A stretch of 64,000 nucleotides of DNA from CALKZN01 sp050633585 (GCA_050633585.1 JBOEGT010000015.1:1-64000); one strand, 5' to 3'. Counted from the stretch's first letter, positions 7,639-16,349 are shown. Program-made: numbers and translations. Notes: generated from the sequence alone by a model not told the origin.

Positions 7639-9141
7639 CTATGACATGTCAGGCTTTGACCATGTTAGCTGCGCCATAACGCCTTGTGTTTCTTGGTCTA
7701 ATTGATGGTTTTTGACTTCTATCGTTCCCTGGTGAAGTTTCATGATTTCATAAACAAAACTCAGTCCAAGCCCTGTGCCTTTGGCTGTGAGCGTTGATGC
7801 TTGTTTGTGGGATGAAGGTAGTGAGAAGAAGCGTTCGTAGAGGCGAGTTAAGGCAAAATCAGGAATATTATCACCTTGATTAAATACGTCGATACTAAAA
7901 TCAGTCGTGTTGGAGGTGCCGAATGCGATAATGATCTTATTCTCAGGCGGGCAGAAAGCTAAAGCATTGTCGATGAGGTTAGCAATTGCCTGTCTGATGA
8001 GGAGCCGGTCTCCAGAAACATGATAAGGTTGATTGGGGATGATGAGGTGAATTTTTTTGTTAGTCACATGCGCTTGCCGCTCTTCCAGTAAACGGCTTAA
8101 TGCGTCATTGGCATCAAACTCGACTATATCTAACAGTTTTGTTTGGCTTTCGAGTTTGGCTAAAGACAGCATTTTATCAACGAGTTGAGCCATGCGGTGA
8201 TTTGATGAATGAATATTGCGAATAAAGCGTTGTTGTTCTTTTTCTGGGATGTCTTCAAGCAGTAGCTCTGATGCTCCTCGAATGCTAGTGATAGGTGTCT
8301 TTAGCTCATGTGTTAAGCTATGAATATAGTCTTCAACATATTCTTTGCCATCTAATTGGTTGCGCATTTTGGTGACTGATGATGAGAGTTTGTCTAACCG
8401 GTTGTCCCAAAACTGAGGCTGTTCTGTCTTTCGTCCTTGTGCCAAGTTCTGTGCATAGGCAGAGATTTTTTCCAAAGATTTCGTTAGCCAAATGCTAAAC
8501 AGGTAGCCAATGGCAATCGCCAACATGACAAGGAAGAGCGCGTAGTTCTTGAGTTGTTTGCTTTCTGTTTGTAAATGACCTTCGAGACTCTTGATCGACT
8601 TAACGACGCTGAGTACACCAATAATTTCAGCATTTGCATGAATAGGGGCAGCAACGACCATGATTTTTTCATCATCATCGCTGGTTTTAGTTTGGTCAAT
8701 AAAGCTGGTTCTTGCACCATATTGCCCTTCGAGTGTTAGCCTAACATCCCGCCATTGGGAGTAGTCTTTGCCTAATGATTTACCTGTGGAGTCGTAAAGG
8801 ACAATGCCATTTTGGTCAGTGATGTAGATATCTGACTCGATAGTTTTTTTAGTGATTTTGTAAATGGTGGCTTCTATCTCTCTCGCCTTCATGCGCGAAA
8901 ATAGCTGCTTGACCGATGATGTATCTATGCGTTTATCATCGACAGCGTTACTGGTGAGTTGTTTTTCAACTTCTGATGCCAGCAAATGCGACATATCTAC
9001 CATGACGCTTTCTGCTGATTGCCGCATGCCATCGTTAAGCCGTTCAATAGCATTATTGACGATGTACCATGACAGTGAGCCTAAAATCACAAAATAAATG
9101 ATAAAAGCCCGTAGGCTAAAGCTGACGTTTAGATTCTTCAT
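7639..9141 (-). CDS. creC: CreC-type sensor histidine kinase
   Basis: The 500-residue inner-membrane kinase has a first membrane segment at about 8-28, a periplasmic sensor (about 30-195) containing YDSTGKSLGKDYSQWRDVR and TLEGQYGARTS, which closely follows E. coli CreC, and a second membrane segment near 200-220. A HAMP-like linker leads to the H-box SLTHELKTPITSIRGA (phospho-accepting His) and then N, G1 (FNQGDNIPDFAL), F and G2 (GTGLGLSFV) boxes. It phosphorylates the response regulator encoded just upstream; the genes overlap by 4 bases (ATGA). Placed directly before the sortase operon, it is likely to control it. Sortase-linked kinases of the PdsS type are a known alternative, but the sensor similarity favours CreC. 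Confidence 0.85.
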   Translation of the reverse strand: MKNLNVSFSLRAFIIYFVILGSLSWYIVNNAIERLNDGMRQSAESVMVDMSHLLASEVEKQLTSNAVDDKRIDTSSVKQLFSRMKAREIEATIYKITKKTIESDIYITDQNGIVLYDSTGKSLGKDYSQWRDVRLTLEGQYGARTSFIDQTKTSDDDEKIMVVAAPIHANAEIIGVLSVVKSIKSLEGHLQTESKQLKNYALFLVMLAIAIGYLFSIWLTKSLEKISAYAQNLAQGRKTEQPQFWDNRLDKLSSSVTKMRNQLDGKEYVEDYIHSLTHELKTPITSIRGASELLLEDIPEKEQQRFIRNIHSSNHRMAQLVDKMLSLAKLESQTKLLDIVEFDANDALSRLLEERQAHVTNKKIHLIIPNQPYHVSGDRLLIRQAIANLIDNALAFCPPENKIIIAFGTSNTTDFSIDVFNQGDNIPDFALTRLYERFFSLPSSHKQASTLTAKGTGLGLSFVYEIMKLHQGTIEVKNHQLDQETQGVMAQLTWSKPDMS

Positions 9142-9860
9142 GCTTTCAGACTATAGCCAAAACCTCGATGAGTGATGATGAGTTCTGTGTGAGCATTGTG
9201 TGAGCGTAATTTTGCGCGCAGCGTTTTAATGTGTGTGTCTATCGCTCTGTCATCTGATGGGTGTTGAGATGACCACACTTGTTCAATAAGTTGACGGCGA
9301 CTAAATACTTGCTTCGGGTTTTGTATAAATGTTGATAACAATGAATATTCTGCTTTTGTGAGATTTAATGCATTGCCTTGAAAATAGATTTGATGGCTAT
9401 TTCTGTCGTGATCGAAGTTATCACAGCGTTCTTCAGGGTGATGGATTGAGTCATGATTAGCACTCTCTATGTGGTCGGCTGGAGTGGCATGAGTGCGTTT
9501 TAAAATGGCTTTAATTCTGGCGACTACTTCTCGTGGGCTAAAAGGTTTAGCAACGTAATCATCTGCGCCTATTTCTAGGCCGATGATTCGGTCAATTTCC
9601 TCATTTCTTGCCGTGAGCATGAGGACAGGTACGTTGCGATCATAGGTATCACTTTGTCGTATTTGTTTAAGAAGTTCAAAGCCGGAGCAGTCAGGTAGGC
9701 CAATATCTAAAACGCATAAATGTATGTGTTGGCTGATAAGAGTTTCTTTTGCAGCAGTGCCGCTACTCACCCAGACTGCCTGCATGCCTTCAGATTTGAT
9801 GACATATTCGAGATTTTCAGCGATTTCTTGTTCGTCTTCAATGATGAGTATTTTTTGCAT
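9138..9860 (-). CDS. creB: CreB-type response regulator
   Basis: The 240-residue protein has a receiver domain (1-115) with the acidic pair EDE, phospho-acceptor Asp in VLDIGLPD, and Lys in VAKPFSPREV, followed by an OmpR/PhoB winged helix with the DRAIDTHIKTLRAKLR recognition helix and THRGFGYSL wing. GLEIGADDYVAKPFSPREV is nearly identical to E. coli CreB. The linker (about 130-150) is unusually long and rich in His, Asp and Asn. The frame can be read from a TTG at 9875, but ATG 9860 (MQKILIIEDEQ) matches the family start. It is the first gene of creB-creC. Confidence 0.87.
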   Translation of the reverse strand: MQKILIIEDEQEIAENLEYVIKSEGMQAVWVSSGTAAKETLISQHIHLCVLDIGLPDCSGFELLKQIRQSDTYDRNVPVLMLTARNEEIDRIIGLEIGADDYVAKPFSPREVVARIKAILKRTHATPADHIESANHDSIHHPEERCDNFDHDRNSHQIYFQGNALNLTKAEYSLLSTFIQNPKQVFSRRQLIEQVWSSQHPSDDRAIDTHIKTLRAKLRSHNAHTELIITHRGFGYSLKA

Positions 9861-9914
9861 TCTTATGATTCGCAATTGATCAATGAATATCTTATGTGTT
9901 TATGGGGTAACTAT

Positions 9915-10056
9915 CTAGGGCCTGTTTACACTAAATTTTTGATCGAGAGTCTGTCTGAAATGTGTTCAGACGAGGCAAAAAATAATGGCGATTAGCCGTT
10001 CTAAACACATTATTTTTCCTCGGTGCCTCTTGAGAGGAAGGGGTAAACAATCCATG
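9915..10056. repeat. Structured intergenic element with imperfect terminal inverted repeats
   Basis: The gene-free region 9861-10315 contains a folded block. GGGCCTGTTTAC (9918-9929) is imperfectly repeated in inverted form near 10043-10053 (GTAAACAATCC). Inside are GTCTGAA/TTCAGAC (9953-9959 with 9965-9971) and a long stem in which GAGG and AAAAATAATG (9972-9987) pair with CATTATTTTT and CCTC (10008-10021), followed by the palindrome CCTCTTGAGAGG. A further inverted repeat GAGGAAGGG/CCCTTCCTC joins 10034-10042 with 10073-10081. This looks like a non-coding repeat (MITE- or REP-like), but I see no second copy in the window. Confidence 0.45.
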
Positions 10057-10201
10057 GGTCAATTTGAGCCAGCCCTTCCTCAAAAAAAGGGCCATCGTCA
10101 TTTTCTCGCTATTTTCATTCTTTATTTCATCGTGAGTAAGTAGTCTATATTTGTGTCGTTATTGCGAAGTGAAGCTATGTTTGAATATAAAACTAAGCAA
10201 T

Positions 10202-10216
10202 TTGTAATGATTCGTA
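10202..10216 (+). promoter_or_regulatory. Possible degenerate Fur box upstream of the first ferric-binding protein gene
   Basis: TTGTAATGATTCGTA matches 9 of 14 specified positions of the 7-1-7 Fur motif TGATAATnATTATCA. It lies about 100 bases before the start at 10316. The match is weak on its own and is supported mainly by the iron-transport function of the gene. Confidence 0.3.
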
Positions 10217-10315
10217 TTAAGATTATGAGTGCCTGCTGACACGTCTTTGTTATCAGGCTCTCGTTGTATCCAGAGCAGTTCTTATAAAGAAACGAATTGA
10301 ATGGTGAGCTAACAC

Positions 10316-11341
10316 ATGGCGTTAAATAAACGAGTAGTTGTCAGGATTCTTATCTGCATGTCTTTATGCGTGACAGCAGATGCCTTTGCAAGTGAGGTGA
10401 ATGTTTACTCTAGTAGGAAGCAAGAACTCATTAAGCCAGCATTAGACAAATTCACCGAAAAAACAGGTGTTCGTGTGCACTTAATTTCGGCGAAAGCCGA
10501 TGTCTTAATGCAGAGAATTCTGATTGAAGGGAGTGAGAGTCCTGCTGATCTCTTATTGACGACGGATGTCAGTCGTTTAGATCAGGCAAAATCTATCGGA
10601 TTATTTCAGCCCGTCACAAGCCGAGCGTTATTGGAACGTGTGCCTGCAAGGCTTAGAGATCCGGAAATGGCTTGGTATGGGTTATCTCTGAGAGCAAGGC
10701 CAATCTTTTACGCAAAAGACAAGGTTAATCCAAAATATCTACAAGCTTATAGCAGCCTTGCAGATCCCCAGTGGCAAGGTCGAGTTTGTATGCGTTCTTC
10801 AAATAATTTATATAATCAATCTTTGGTCGCCTCAGTGATCTATAGCAAGGGAGTAAGGCATACAAAAAACTGGTTGAGCAAATTGGTGGCGAATTTTTCA
10901 CGAGAGCCGACAGGTGGAGATAAGGAGCAACTTATGGCTGTTGCGGCGGGTGTCTGCGATCTCACAATTGCGAACACTTATTATTATGGGCAATTACTTC
11001 AGGAGCAAAATACTGGCAATCACATATCAGTCAATAATGTTGGGATATTTTGGCCCAATCAGGCGGATCGGGGAGTACATATGAATGTGTCAGGCGCCGG
11101 AGTGTTGAAAAGTGCCAAGAACAAAGAGAATGCTATTCGATTGATGGAGTTTTTAACATCTCTAGAGATTCAACAATGGTATGGGGAAGTCAATCATGAG
11201 TTTCCTATTGTAGAGAGTGTTTTGCCCTCTCAGCTATTAAGAAGCTGGGGAGATTTTAAGAAGGATGAGATAGCGCTTTCGGTGTTGGCTGAGTTAAACG
11301 CTTACGCAAAGTTATTGATGAGGGGATCCAATTGGCCGTAA
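10316..11341 (+). CDS. Ferric iron ABC transporter substrate-binding protein (FbpA/FutA/IdiA family), solo copy
   Basis: The 341-residue protein has a signal peptide (about 1-25, cleavage near AFA-SE) and a class II periplasmic binding fold. EVNVYSSRKQELIKPALD near the N-terminus and the tyrosine cluster in TIANTYYYGQLL (iron ligands in this family) identify a Fe(3+)-binding protein. It delivers iron to an FbpB permease. It stands alone on the plus strand and has no permease beside it. It is clearly paralogous to the fbpA at 16389-17429, so the two probably share the single FbpBC pair encoded nearby. The two proteins may differ in ligand preference or regulation. Confidence 0.9.
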   Translation: MALNKRVVVRILICMSLCVTADAFASEVNVYSSRKQELIKPALDKFTEKTGVRVHLISAKADVLMQRILIEGSESPADLLLTTDVSRLDQAKSIGLFQPVTSRALLERVPARLRDPEMAWYGLSLRARPIFYAKDKVNPKYLQAYSSLADPQWQGRVCMRSSNNLYNQSLVASVIYSKGVRHTKNWLSKLVANFSREPTGGDKEQLMAVAAGVCDLTIANTYYYGQLLQEQNTGNHISVNNVGIFWPNQADRGVHMNVSGAGVLKSAKNKENAIRLMEFLTSLEIQQWYGEVNHEFPIVESVLPSQLLRSWGDFKKDEIALSVLAELNAYAKLLMRGSNWP

Positions 11342-11466
11342 AGATAGGAGTATTGATCGTGAAATAGGCAGCTCTCTGCCGCTTGTATTCAATTTATTTA
11401 GTTGTTATTGTCTGTCATTTAAGGCAAAAAACAATAATAATAGTCTCAAAAAATACAAAAAACGAC

Positions 11467-11493
11467 CTTTTTATGAATATTTTCCATAAAAAG
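11467..11493. promoter_or_regulatory. Hairpin upstream of the TRAP binding-protein gene
   Basis: CTTTTTATG (11467-11475) and CATAAAAAG (11485-11493) form a perfect 9-bp inverted repeat with a 9-base loop. It lies 125 bases after the fbpA stop and 55 bases before the TRAP gene start. It could be an operator or weak terminator; nothing decides between them. Confidence 0.35.
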
Positions 11494-11548
11494 TTTCCAG
11501 TTTTTTAAATACAGGTTGTTTTTTATGAACTTTATTTGGAGAGGATTG

Positions 11549-12613
11549 ATGAGATTTTTTAAGAAGTTAATATTAAGTGGGGCAGTATTTGTGATGGCGA
11601 CGAATACTGTTTTTGCACAAAGTAGCATTAAATGGCGTATTGCTGAATCATGGCCAAAAGGCTTTCCTTTGTTTGGAGATGTTGTGAGAAACATGGCTGA
11701 ACGGGTGGATTTATTGTCTGGGGGTGAGTTTAAAATTCAGATTGTGTCGAAAGGCGAGCATAAAAGATCGCTTGAAGTGTTTGATATGGTCCAATCAGGT
11801 GAGTTTGAAATGGGTCATTCAGTCTCACAGTGGTGGATCAAAAAAGATCCTAATACGGCTTTTTTCACTTCAGTACCGATGGGAATGATTGCACCCGAGA
11901 AACATGCTTGGTTTTACCATGGCGGTGGTATGAAGTTAATGCAAAAGGTGTATTCAAAATACGGCTTATTATCTTATCCTGGTGGAAATACTGGGACTGA
12001 AATGGGTGGGTGGTTTAGCAAGGAAATTAAAAAGATAGAAGACTTGGAAGGTATGAAGTTGCGCATTCCAGGTTGGGGGGGTGAGGTTTATGATGCAGTG
12101 GGCGCTAAAGTGACATTGTTACCACCGGGTGAGTTATATCCGGCTTTGAAATCAGGTAAATTAGACGGTTTAGAGTTTATTGGTCCAGCGTTAGATTATG
12201 GGATGAAGTTCCATGAAGTTGCGGAATTTTATTACACGGGCTGGCATTCGCCAGGCACGGAGTTACAATTTTTAGTTAACCAGAAAAAGTTTGCAAAATT
12301 ACCTAAAAAGTATCAAGAAATTTTAAAGTTAGCGATGAAAGTATCTGCCTATGATATGTATCCTCAAACCTATCATCAAAGTTCAGTGAACCTAGATAAG
12401 ATACTGAAGGATCATCCTAATGTTAAGATTCGCGCATTTCCGCGTGAAATCTTTAGGGAGTTCGATAGAATCATGAATGAAAAACTTGATGAAAGAGCAA
12501 AAAATGGTGATGACTTGACGAAAGAGATTGTCCAGTCTATGCGAGAATATAAGCGCATATCTCGCCAATGGACACGTATTTCTGACCAAGCATTTATCAA
12601 TAATTCGTTCTAA
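11549..12613 (+). CDS. TRAP transporter substrate-binding protein, DctP family
   Basis: The 354-residue protein has a signal peptide (MRFFKKLILSG...VFAQ) and a DctP-type binding fold. FDMVQSGEFEMGHSVSQWW, GGNTGTEMGGWF and the conserved LEGMKLRIPGWGGEV segment, with the carboxylate-binding Arg in KLRIPG, place it near the alpha-keto-acid and chloroaromatic-acid TRAP receptors. I start it at ATG 11549 because GGAGAGG sits 5 bases upstream; the upstream in-frame start at 11516 has none. TRAP receptors need DctQ and DctM membrane partners, but none are encoded in this window. It ends in a strong terminator, so it is monocistronic. Confidence 0.85.
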   Translation: MRFFKKLILSGAVFVMATNTVFAQSSIKWRIAESWPKGFPLFGDVVRNMAERVDLLSGGEFKIQIVSKGEHKRSLEVFDMVQSGEFEMGHSVSQWWIKKDPNTAFFTSVPMGMIAPEKHAWFYHGGGMKLMQKVYSKYGLLSYPGGNTGTEMGGWFSKEIKKIEDLEGMKLRIPGWGGEVYDAVGAKVTLLPPGELYPALKSGKLDGLEFIGPALDYGMKFHEVAEFYYTGWHSPGTELQFLVNQKKFAKLPKKYQEILKLAMKVSAYDMYPQTYHQSSVNLDKILKDHPNVKIRAFPREIFREFDRIMNEKLDERAKNGDDLTKEIVQSMREYKRISRQWTRISDQAFINNSF

Positions 12614-12632
12614 AGTCAGGCGTACATCTGAT

Positions 12633-12667
12633 AAAAGCCTTCAGTTGACTTGGCTGAAGGTTTTTTT
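12633..12667 (+). terminator. Terminator of the TRAP binding-protein gene
   Basis: CCTTCAG (12638-12644) pairs with CTGAAGG (12654-12660) around a 9-base loop and is followed by T7. It rules out the in-frame TTG at 12650 as the start of the next gene because that codon lies in the hairpin loop. Confidence 0.88.
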
Positions 12668-12685
12668 GTGTCTACAATTTCATTC

Positions 12686-13264
12686 ATGGAGAATGCATTT
12701 GATAATTTACTCAAAGAAATTCGCGCTTGCGATATTTGTAAAAACGCTTTAACTCATGGAGTTAGACCTGTGTTGCAGGCGAATCCTCAAGCAAAAATTC
12801 TTGTTGCAGGTCAAGCTCCCGGGATAAAAGTCCACGAATCAGGTGTTCCGTTTGATGATGCGAGTGGCAAACGTTTGCGCGAGTGGATGGGGGTTTCAAC
12901 AGAGCAATTTTATGATCCAAAAAAGATAGCTATCGTACCGATGGGGTTTTGTTATCCGGGTACTGGCAAGTCAGGTGACTTAGCGCCTAGACGTGAGTGC
13001 GCGGAAAACTGGAGGCAAAAGGTTTTGGATGGTTTGCCCAACGTAGCGTTAACACTCCTTATTGGAAAATATGCTCAAGACTGGCATTTATCTGATGGCC
13101 ATAAAACATTGACTGAGAATGTGAGGTCATGGAGTAGTTTTAGCGAAACGGTTTTACCGCTTCCTCATCCCAGCCCTCGAAATAATATATGGCTTAAGAA
13201 GAATTTATGGTTCGAGAATGATGTGTTGCCAGCATTAAGGCATCGGGTAGCGCATTTAGTTTAA
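12686..13264 (+). CDS. Uracil-DNA glycosylase family protein
   Basis: The product, about 192 residues, has the uracil-DNA-glycosylase superfamily motifs GQAPGIKVHESGVPFDD (motif A, catalytic loop region) and LPHPSPRNN (motif B, DNA-intercalating loop). Two cysteines near the start (ACDIC) lie where iron-sulfur family 4 enzymes have a CxxC pair, but the remaining two cluster ligands are not obvious, so it may lack the Fe-S cluster. These enzymes excise uracil or related bases from DNA, although some members of this subgroup remain untested. ATG 12686 or GTG 12668 are the possible starts; neither has a clear ribosome binding site. Confidence 0.78.
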   Translation: MENAFDNLLKEIRACDICKNALTHGVRPVLQANPQAKILVAGQAPGIKVHESGVPFDDASGKRLREWMGVSTEQFYDPKKIAIVPMGFCYPGTGKSGDLAPRRECAENWRQKVLDGLPNVALTLLIGKYAQDWHLSDGHKTLTENVRSWSSFSETVLPLPHPSPRNNIWLKKNLWFENDVLPALRHRVAHLV

Positions 13265-13273
13265 AAATTCAAT

Positions 13274-13288
13274 TGCAAATCATTCTCA
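13274..13288 (+). promoter_or_regulatory. Fur box at the bfd promoter
   Basis: TGCAAATCATTCTCA matches 11 of 14 specified positions of the 7-1-7 Fur motif and ends 20 bases before the bfd start codon. This placement over a promoter is what iron repression of bfd requires; bfd is Fur-controlled in several gammaproteobacteria. Confidence 0.65.
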
Positions 13289-13308
13289 TTTAGATTAGTA
13301 TTTATTGT

Positions 13309-13572
13309 ATGATTATTTGTGTCTGCAAGTGTGTGAGTGATAGTGAGATTGAATCGGCTGTTGGTTCTGGCGCTACATCCTATGAAAGCCTCCAGTGTTC
13401 GCTGGGAGTAGGTACTCAGTGCGGATCTTGTTCGTGTGAAGTCAAAGAAATCTTACGCAATGCGAAAAAAAATACGCGAACATTAAGTTCTATTGCAGAA
13501 TCAGTGGCGATACCAACCTATGGCCAGACGTCTGGTGTCGATGAGTCGCTTCAACAGACAAATAATATTTAA
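13309..13572 (+). CDS. bfd: Bacterioferritin-associated ferredoxin (Bfd)
   Basis: The 87-residue protein has a Bfd-type [2Fe-2S] domain with CVCKC near the N-terminus and GTQCGSC about 30 residues later; the family pattern is CxC...CxxC. Bfd binds bacterioferritin and passes electrons to its haem to release stored iron when the cell is iron-starved. The last 25 residues, Ser/Thr/Gln rich, extend beyond the usual 64-residue length. The gene is monocistronic, behind a Fur-like box, and 7 kb from the bacterioferritin gene at 20277. Confidence 0.88.
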   Translation: MIICVCKCVSDSEIESAVGSGATSYESLQCSLGVGTQCGSCSCEVKEILRNAKKNTRTLSSIAESVAIPTYGQTSGVDESLQQTNNI

Positions 13573-13617
13573 TGCGTTAAAGCTTTTTAAGTTTGCGTCA
13601 TTGAATTGACAATATGT

Positions 13618-14685
13618 TTACGCGGTCTCCTCAAACATGACTATGTGATCAAGGTCAATGATAATGCCGATGGACTCTCCAATAGCATGATCATGGTGAG
13701 ATGACGCGAAACAGTAGAGTAAGTGACCAGACGTTAGCTTCACTCTGTATAAAAAGTGAGAACCTCGAAATTGCTTTTCAATGATTTTTGCGAGTAATTC
13801 GCTGTCATCATTGTGAAGAACATCGTCAGGCCTAATCAAAATTTCTACACGTTGGTTCGCTTTGAACTGATGGGGTTTTTCTGTTTTTAAAATGCCGAGT
13901 GGAGAATTAACGGACTGAGAGTCGATAATTTCTCCAGGTAAGTAATCCCCTTTTCCAATAAAGTTGCCTATAAATCGACTATTAGGTTTGTGGTAAATAT
14001 TGAAAGGGGTGTCGCATTGTATGATTTTTCCTTGGTTCATCACGGCCACTGTATCAGCCATTGCAAAGGCTTCCATTTGATCATGGGTCACGAGGATGGC
14101 GCTCATTTTTTCTTGTACTAGTATGTCTCTGACATCTGGAAGTAGCTCTTCTCGCATGGCCGCATCAAGCCCAGAAAAGGGTTCATCCAGTAATAGTAGT
14201 TTGGGTTTGGGAGCAATCGTTCGCGCGAGGGCAATGCGTTGTTGCTGTCCCCCGGAAAGAGAATGAGGATAGCGGTTTTCCATGCCGGAGAGCTCGACTA
14301 GTTTGAGTAGTTGTTTTGTGCGAGCTTGTCGATCTGCCTTAGGCCATTTTTGAATGCCAAACTCAATATTTTCGGCAATTGTGAGGTGAGGGAATAAGGC
14401 CAGGTCTTGGAAGACTAAGCCTATTTGTCTTTGCTCAGGAGTTAGCAGTGTATTTTTGTCTGAAATGGTATGCTCTTCCATGCGGATGCAGCCGTTTAAG
14501 ACGGGTTCAAAGCCGGCGATGGCTCTCAAGAGTGTGGATTTCCCACATCCACTAGGTCCAAGTAAACAGCCTATTTGACCGTGTTGTAATTGAAATGAAG
14601 CATTGTGAACAATTACCGTAGAATCATAACCAACAGTGACGTTATCGATAGATAGCTGAAAAGGTTGAGTACTTAAGTCATTCAT
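13618..14685 (-). CDS. fbpC: Ferric iron ABC transporter ATP-binding protein
   Basis: The 355-residue ATPase has Walker A GPSGCGKSTLL (near residue 41), the signature LSGGQQQRIAL, Walker B LLLLDEPFSGLDA and a switch His in VTHDQMEA. The C-terminal 110 residues form a TOBE-like domain (IRPDDVLHNDD...), as in FbpC/FutC. It energises Fe(3+) import through the permease at 14700-16349, which lies 14 bases upstream in the same operon. It is the last gene of fbpABC. Confidence 0.92.
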   Translation of the reverse strand: MNDLSTQPFQLSIDNVTVGYDSTVIVHNASFQLQHGQIGCLLGPSGCGKSTLLRAIAGFEPVLNGCIRMEEHTISDKNTLLTPEQRQIGLVFQDLALFPHLTIAENIEFGIQKWPKADRQARTKQLLKLVELSGMENRYPHSLSGGQQQRIALARTIAPKPKLLLLDEPFSGLDAAMREELLPDVRDILVQEKMSAILVTHDQMEAFAMADTVAVMNQGKIIQCDTPFNIYHKPNSRFIGNFIGKGDYLPGEIIDSQSVNSPLGILKTEKPHQFKANQRVEILIRPDDVLHNDDSELLAKIIEKQFRGSHFLYRVKLTSGHLLYCFASSHHDHAIGESIGIIIDLDHIVMFEETA

Positions 14686-14699
14686 AGGTAATACAGTGT

Positions 14700-16349
14700 T
14701 TAATCTGCTTTTTTCATGGCAGAAGAGTGAATAGAGCGATTTAACAATATTACGGGAAGTAATCCAACTAAAACGATTAATAATGAAGCAGGCGCGGCAT
14801 CAATAAGGCGTTCATCAGATGCCAGTTCATAAGCCCTAACGGCCAATGTGTTAAAATTAAAAGGTCTTAAAATTAGGGTGGCCGGTAGTTCTTTCAAGAC
14901 GTCTACAAAGACGATGAGTAGTGCGGTAAAAATTGGGCCGGTTAATAAAGGAAAATGAATGACTTTCAACACTTGAGAAGGGGACCGACCTAAAAGTCTA
15001 GCGGCATTATCTAAGTTTGGTTTTATTTTTTGTAAGCCGCTATCGATAGCGCCGAATGAAACGGCTAAAAAGCGCACGGTGTAAGCAAATAATAGTGCGA
15101 ATATTGTTCCTGAAAAAATTAAGCCTATCTCAATGTCAAAAGATGTCTTCAAGAAGTCAATAATTTGATGATCTAGCCATGAAAAAGGGATGATAATGCC
15201 GATAGCAATGATCGTGCCGGGTAAGGCATAACCCATGCTGGCGATTGATGTTGCCGTTAATACTGTTTTACTTTGAGAGTGCAAACGTTTGGCATAAGCA
15301 AATAATAAGGCAAAAAACGCAGCCATGAGCGCCGCTAAAAAGGCTAAGTAAAATGAGTTCCATGCAAGTTGCAAAAAACGCTCACCTGGTTGTGCTTTAA
15401 ATAGAGTCCAATAAATGAGTTGTAATGCAGGAATTAAAAAACCTAATGCGAGAGGCAAGAAGCACGCGAAGCAGGCGAACCACGCTTTGGCTCCATGAAG
15501 CTGAATTTTATTTGAGGTTTTGCCTTTGACCGCATGATAGCGAAGTTGTCGGCGCGAATATTTTTCGATGGCGATTAACAGAATAACAAAGCTCAATAGA
15601 ATGGTAGCGAGCTGAGTCGCTGCGGGAGTGTCACCGAAGCCATAGAATGCTCGGAAAATACCTGTTGTGAACGTGTTGACGCCAAAATATTGAACTGTGC
15701 CAAAATCAGCGAGGGTTTCCATCAAGGCAAGTGTTAAGCCTGCAATAATAGCGGGCCTAGCGAGAGGTAATGCTAACTTTGTTATCGTTTGCCGATGGCT
15801 ATAGCCGAGGCTTTGACCGGCTTCGATTAATCGGGATGTTTGGTCTATGAACGCTGTTCGTGCTAATAAGTAAACGTAAGGATAAAGCACTAGTGTCAGC
15901 ATTAAAATCGCCCCAGATAACGAGCGAATATTAAAGAACCAGTAATCACCATATTTCCAACCAGTGATGTGGCGAAGGTTGGTTTGCACGGGCCCTGCAA
16001 AATCCAGCATGCCGGTATAGGTATAAGCAATGATGTAAGCAGGCATGGCAAGCGGTAGCATCATTGCCCAAGAGAATATTTTCTGGCCAGGAAACTGATA
16101 GCTACTGGTTAGCCAGGCCGTGGGTACTCCAATCAACAGTACACCTAAACCAACGCCAATCACCAACCAAAAAGAATTGCTGAGATAGTCCCATAAGACG
16201 GTGTCATATAAATGATTCCAGACGTCAAAAGATCCTGTAAAAAAAGTAGAGGCAATGACTAAAATAGGCAGGCTGATGCATAGAGCGCCAATCAACGTCA
16301 ACAATGCCAGAGGCTTTACAGTGAGTTGAGACAATTTATTTAGCAACAT
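14700..16349 (-). CDS. fbpB: Ferric iron ABC transporter permease
   Basis: The 549-residue inner-membrane protein has about 12 membrane segments in two homologous halves, each ending in an EAA-loop motif: EAGQSLGYSHRQTITKLALPLARP (the first half, around residue 180) and ARLLGRSPSQVLKVIHFPLL (second half). This is the fused two-domain permease of FbpB/SfuB/HitB ferric uptake systems. It accepts iron from FbpA proteins on the periplasmic side and is driven by FbpC. It starts 40 bases after the fbpA stop. Confidence 0.92.
   Translation of the reverse strand: MLLNKLSQLTVKPLALLTLIGALCISLPILVIASTFFTGSFDVWNHLYDTVLWDYLSNSFWLVIGVGLGVLLIGVPTAWLTSSYQFPGQKIFSWAMMLPLAMPAYIIAYTYTGMLDFAGPVQTNLRHITGWKYGDYWFFNIRSLSGAILMLTLVLYPYVYLLARTAFIDQTSRLIEAGQSLGYSHRQTITKLALPLARPAIIAGLTLALMETLADFGTVQYFGVNTFTTGIFRAFYGFGDTPAATQLATILLSFVILLIAIEKYSRRQLRYHAVKGKTSNKIQLHGAKAWFACFACFLPLALGFLIPALQLIYWTLFKAQPGERFLQLAWNSFYLAFLAALMAAFFALLFAYAKRLHSQSKTVLTATSIASMGYALPGTIIAIGIIIPFSWLDHQIIDFLKTSFDIEIGLIFSGTIFALLFAYTVRFLAVSFGAIDSGLQKIKPNLDNAARLLGRSPSQVLKVIHFPLLTGPIFTALLIVFVDVLKELPATLILRPFNFNTLAVRAYELASDERLIDAAPASLLIVLVGLLPVILLNRSIHSSAMKKAD

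Noticed and set aside
8484..8720. 78-residue minus-strand frame within creC
   Set aside because: It is on the same strand as creC in another frame, with no family resemblance.
12650..12685. Upstream start of the uracil-DNA glycosylase gene
   Set aside because: The TTG at 12650 is in the loop of the TRAP-gene terminator.
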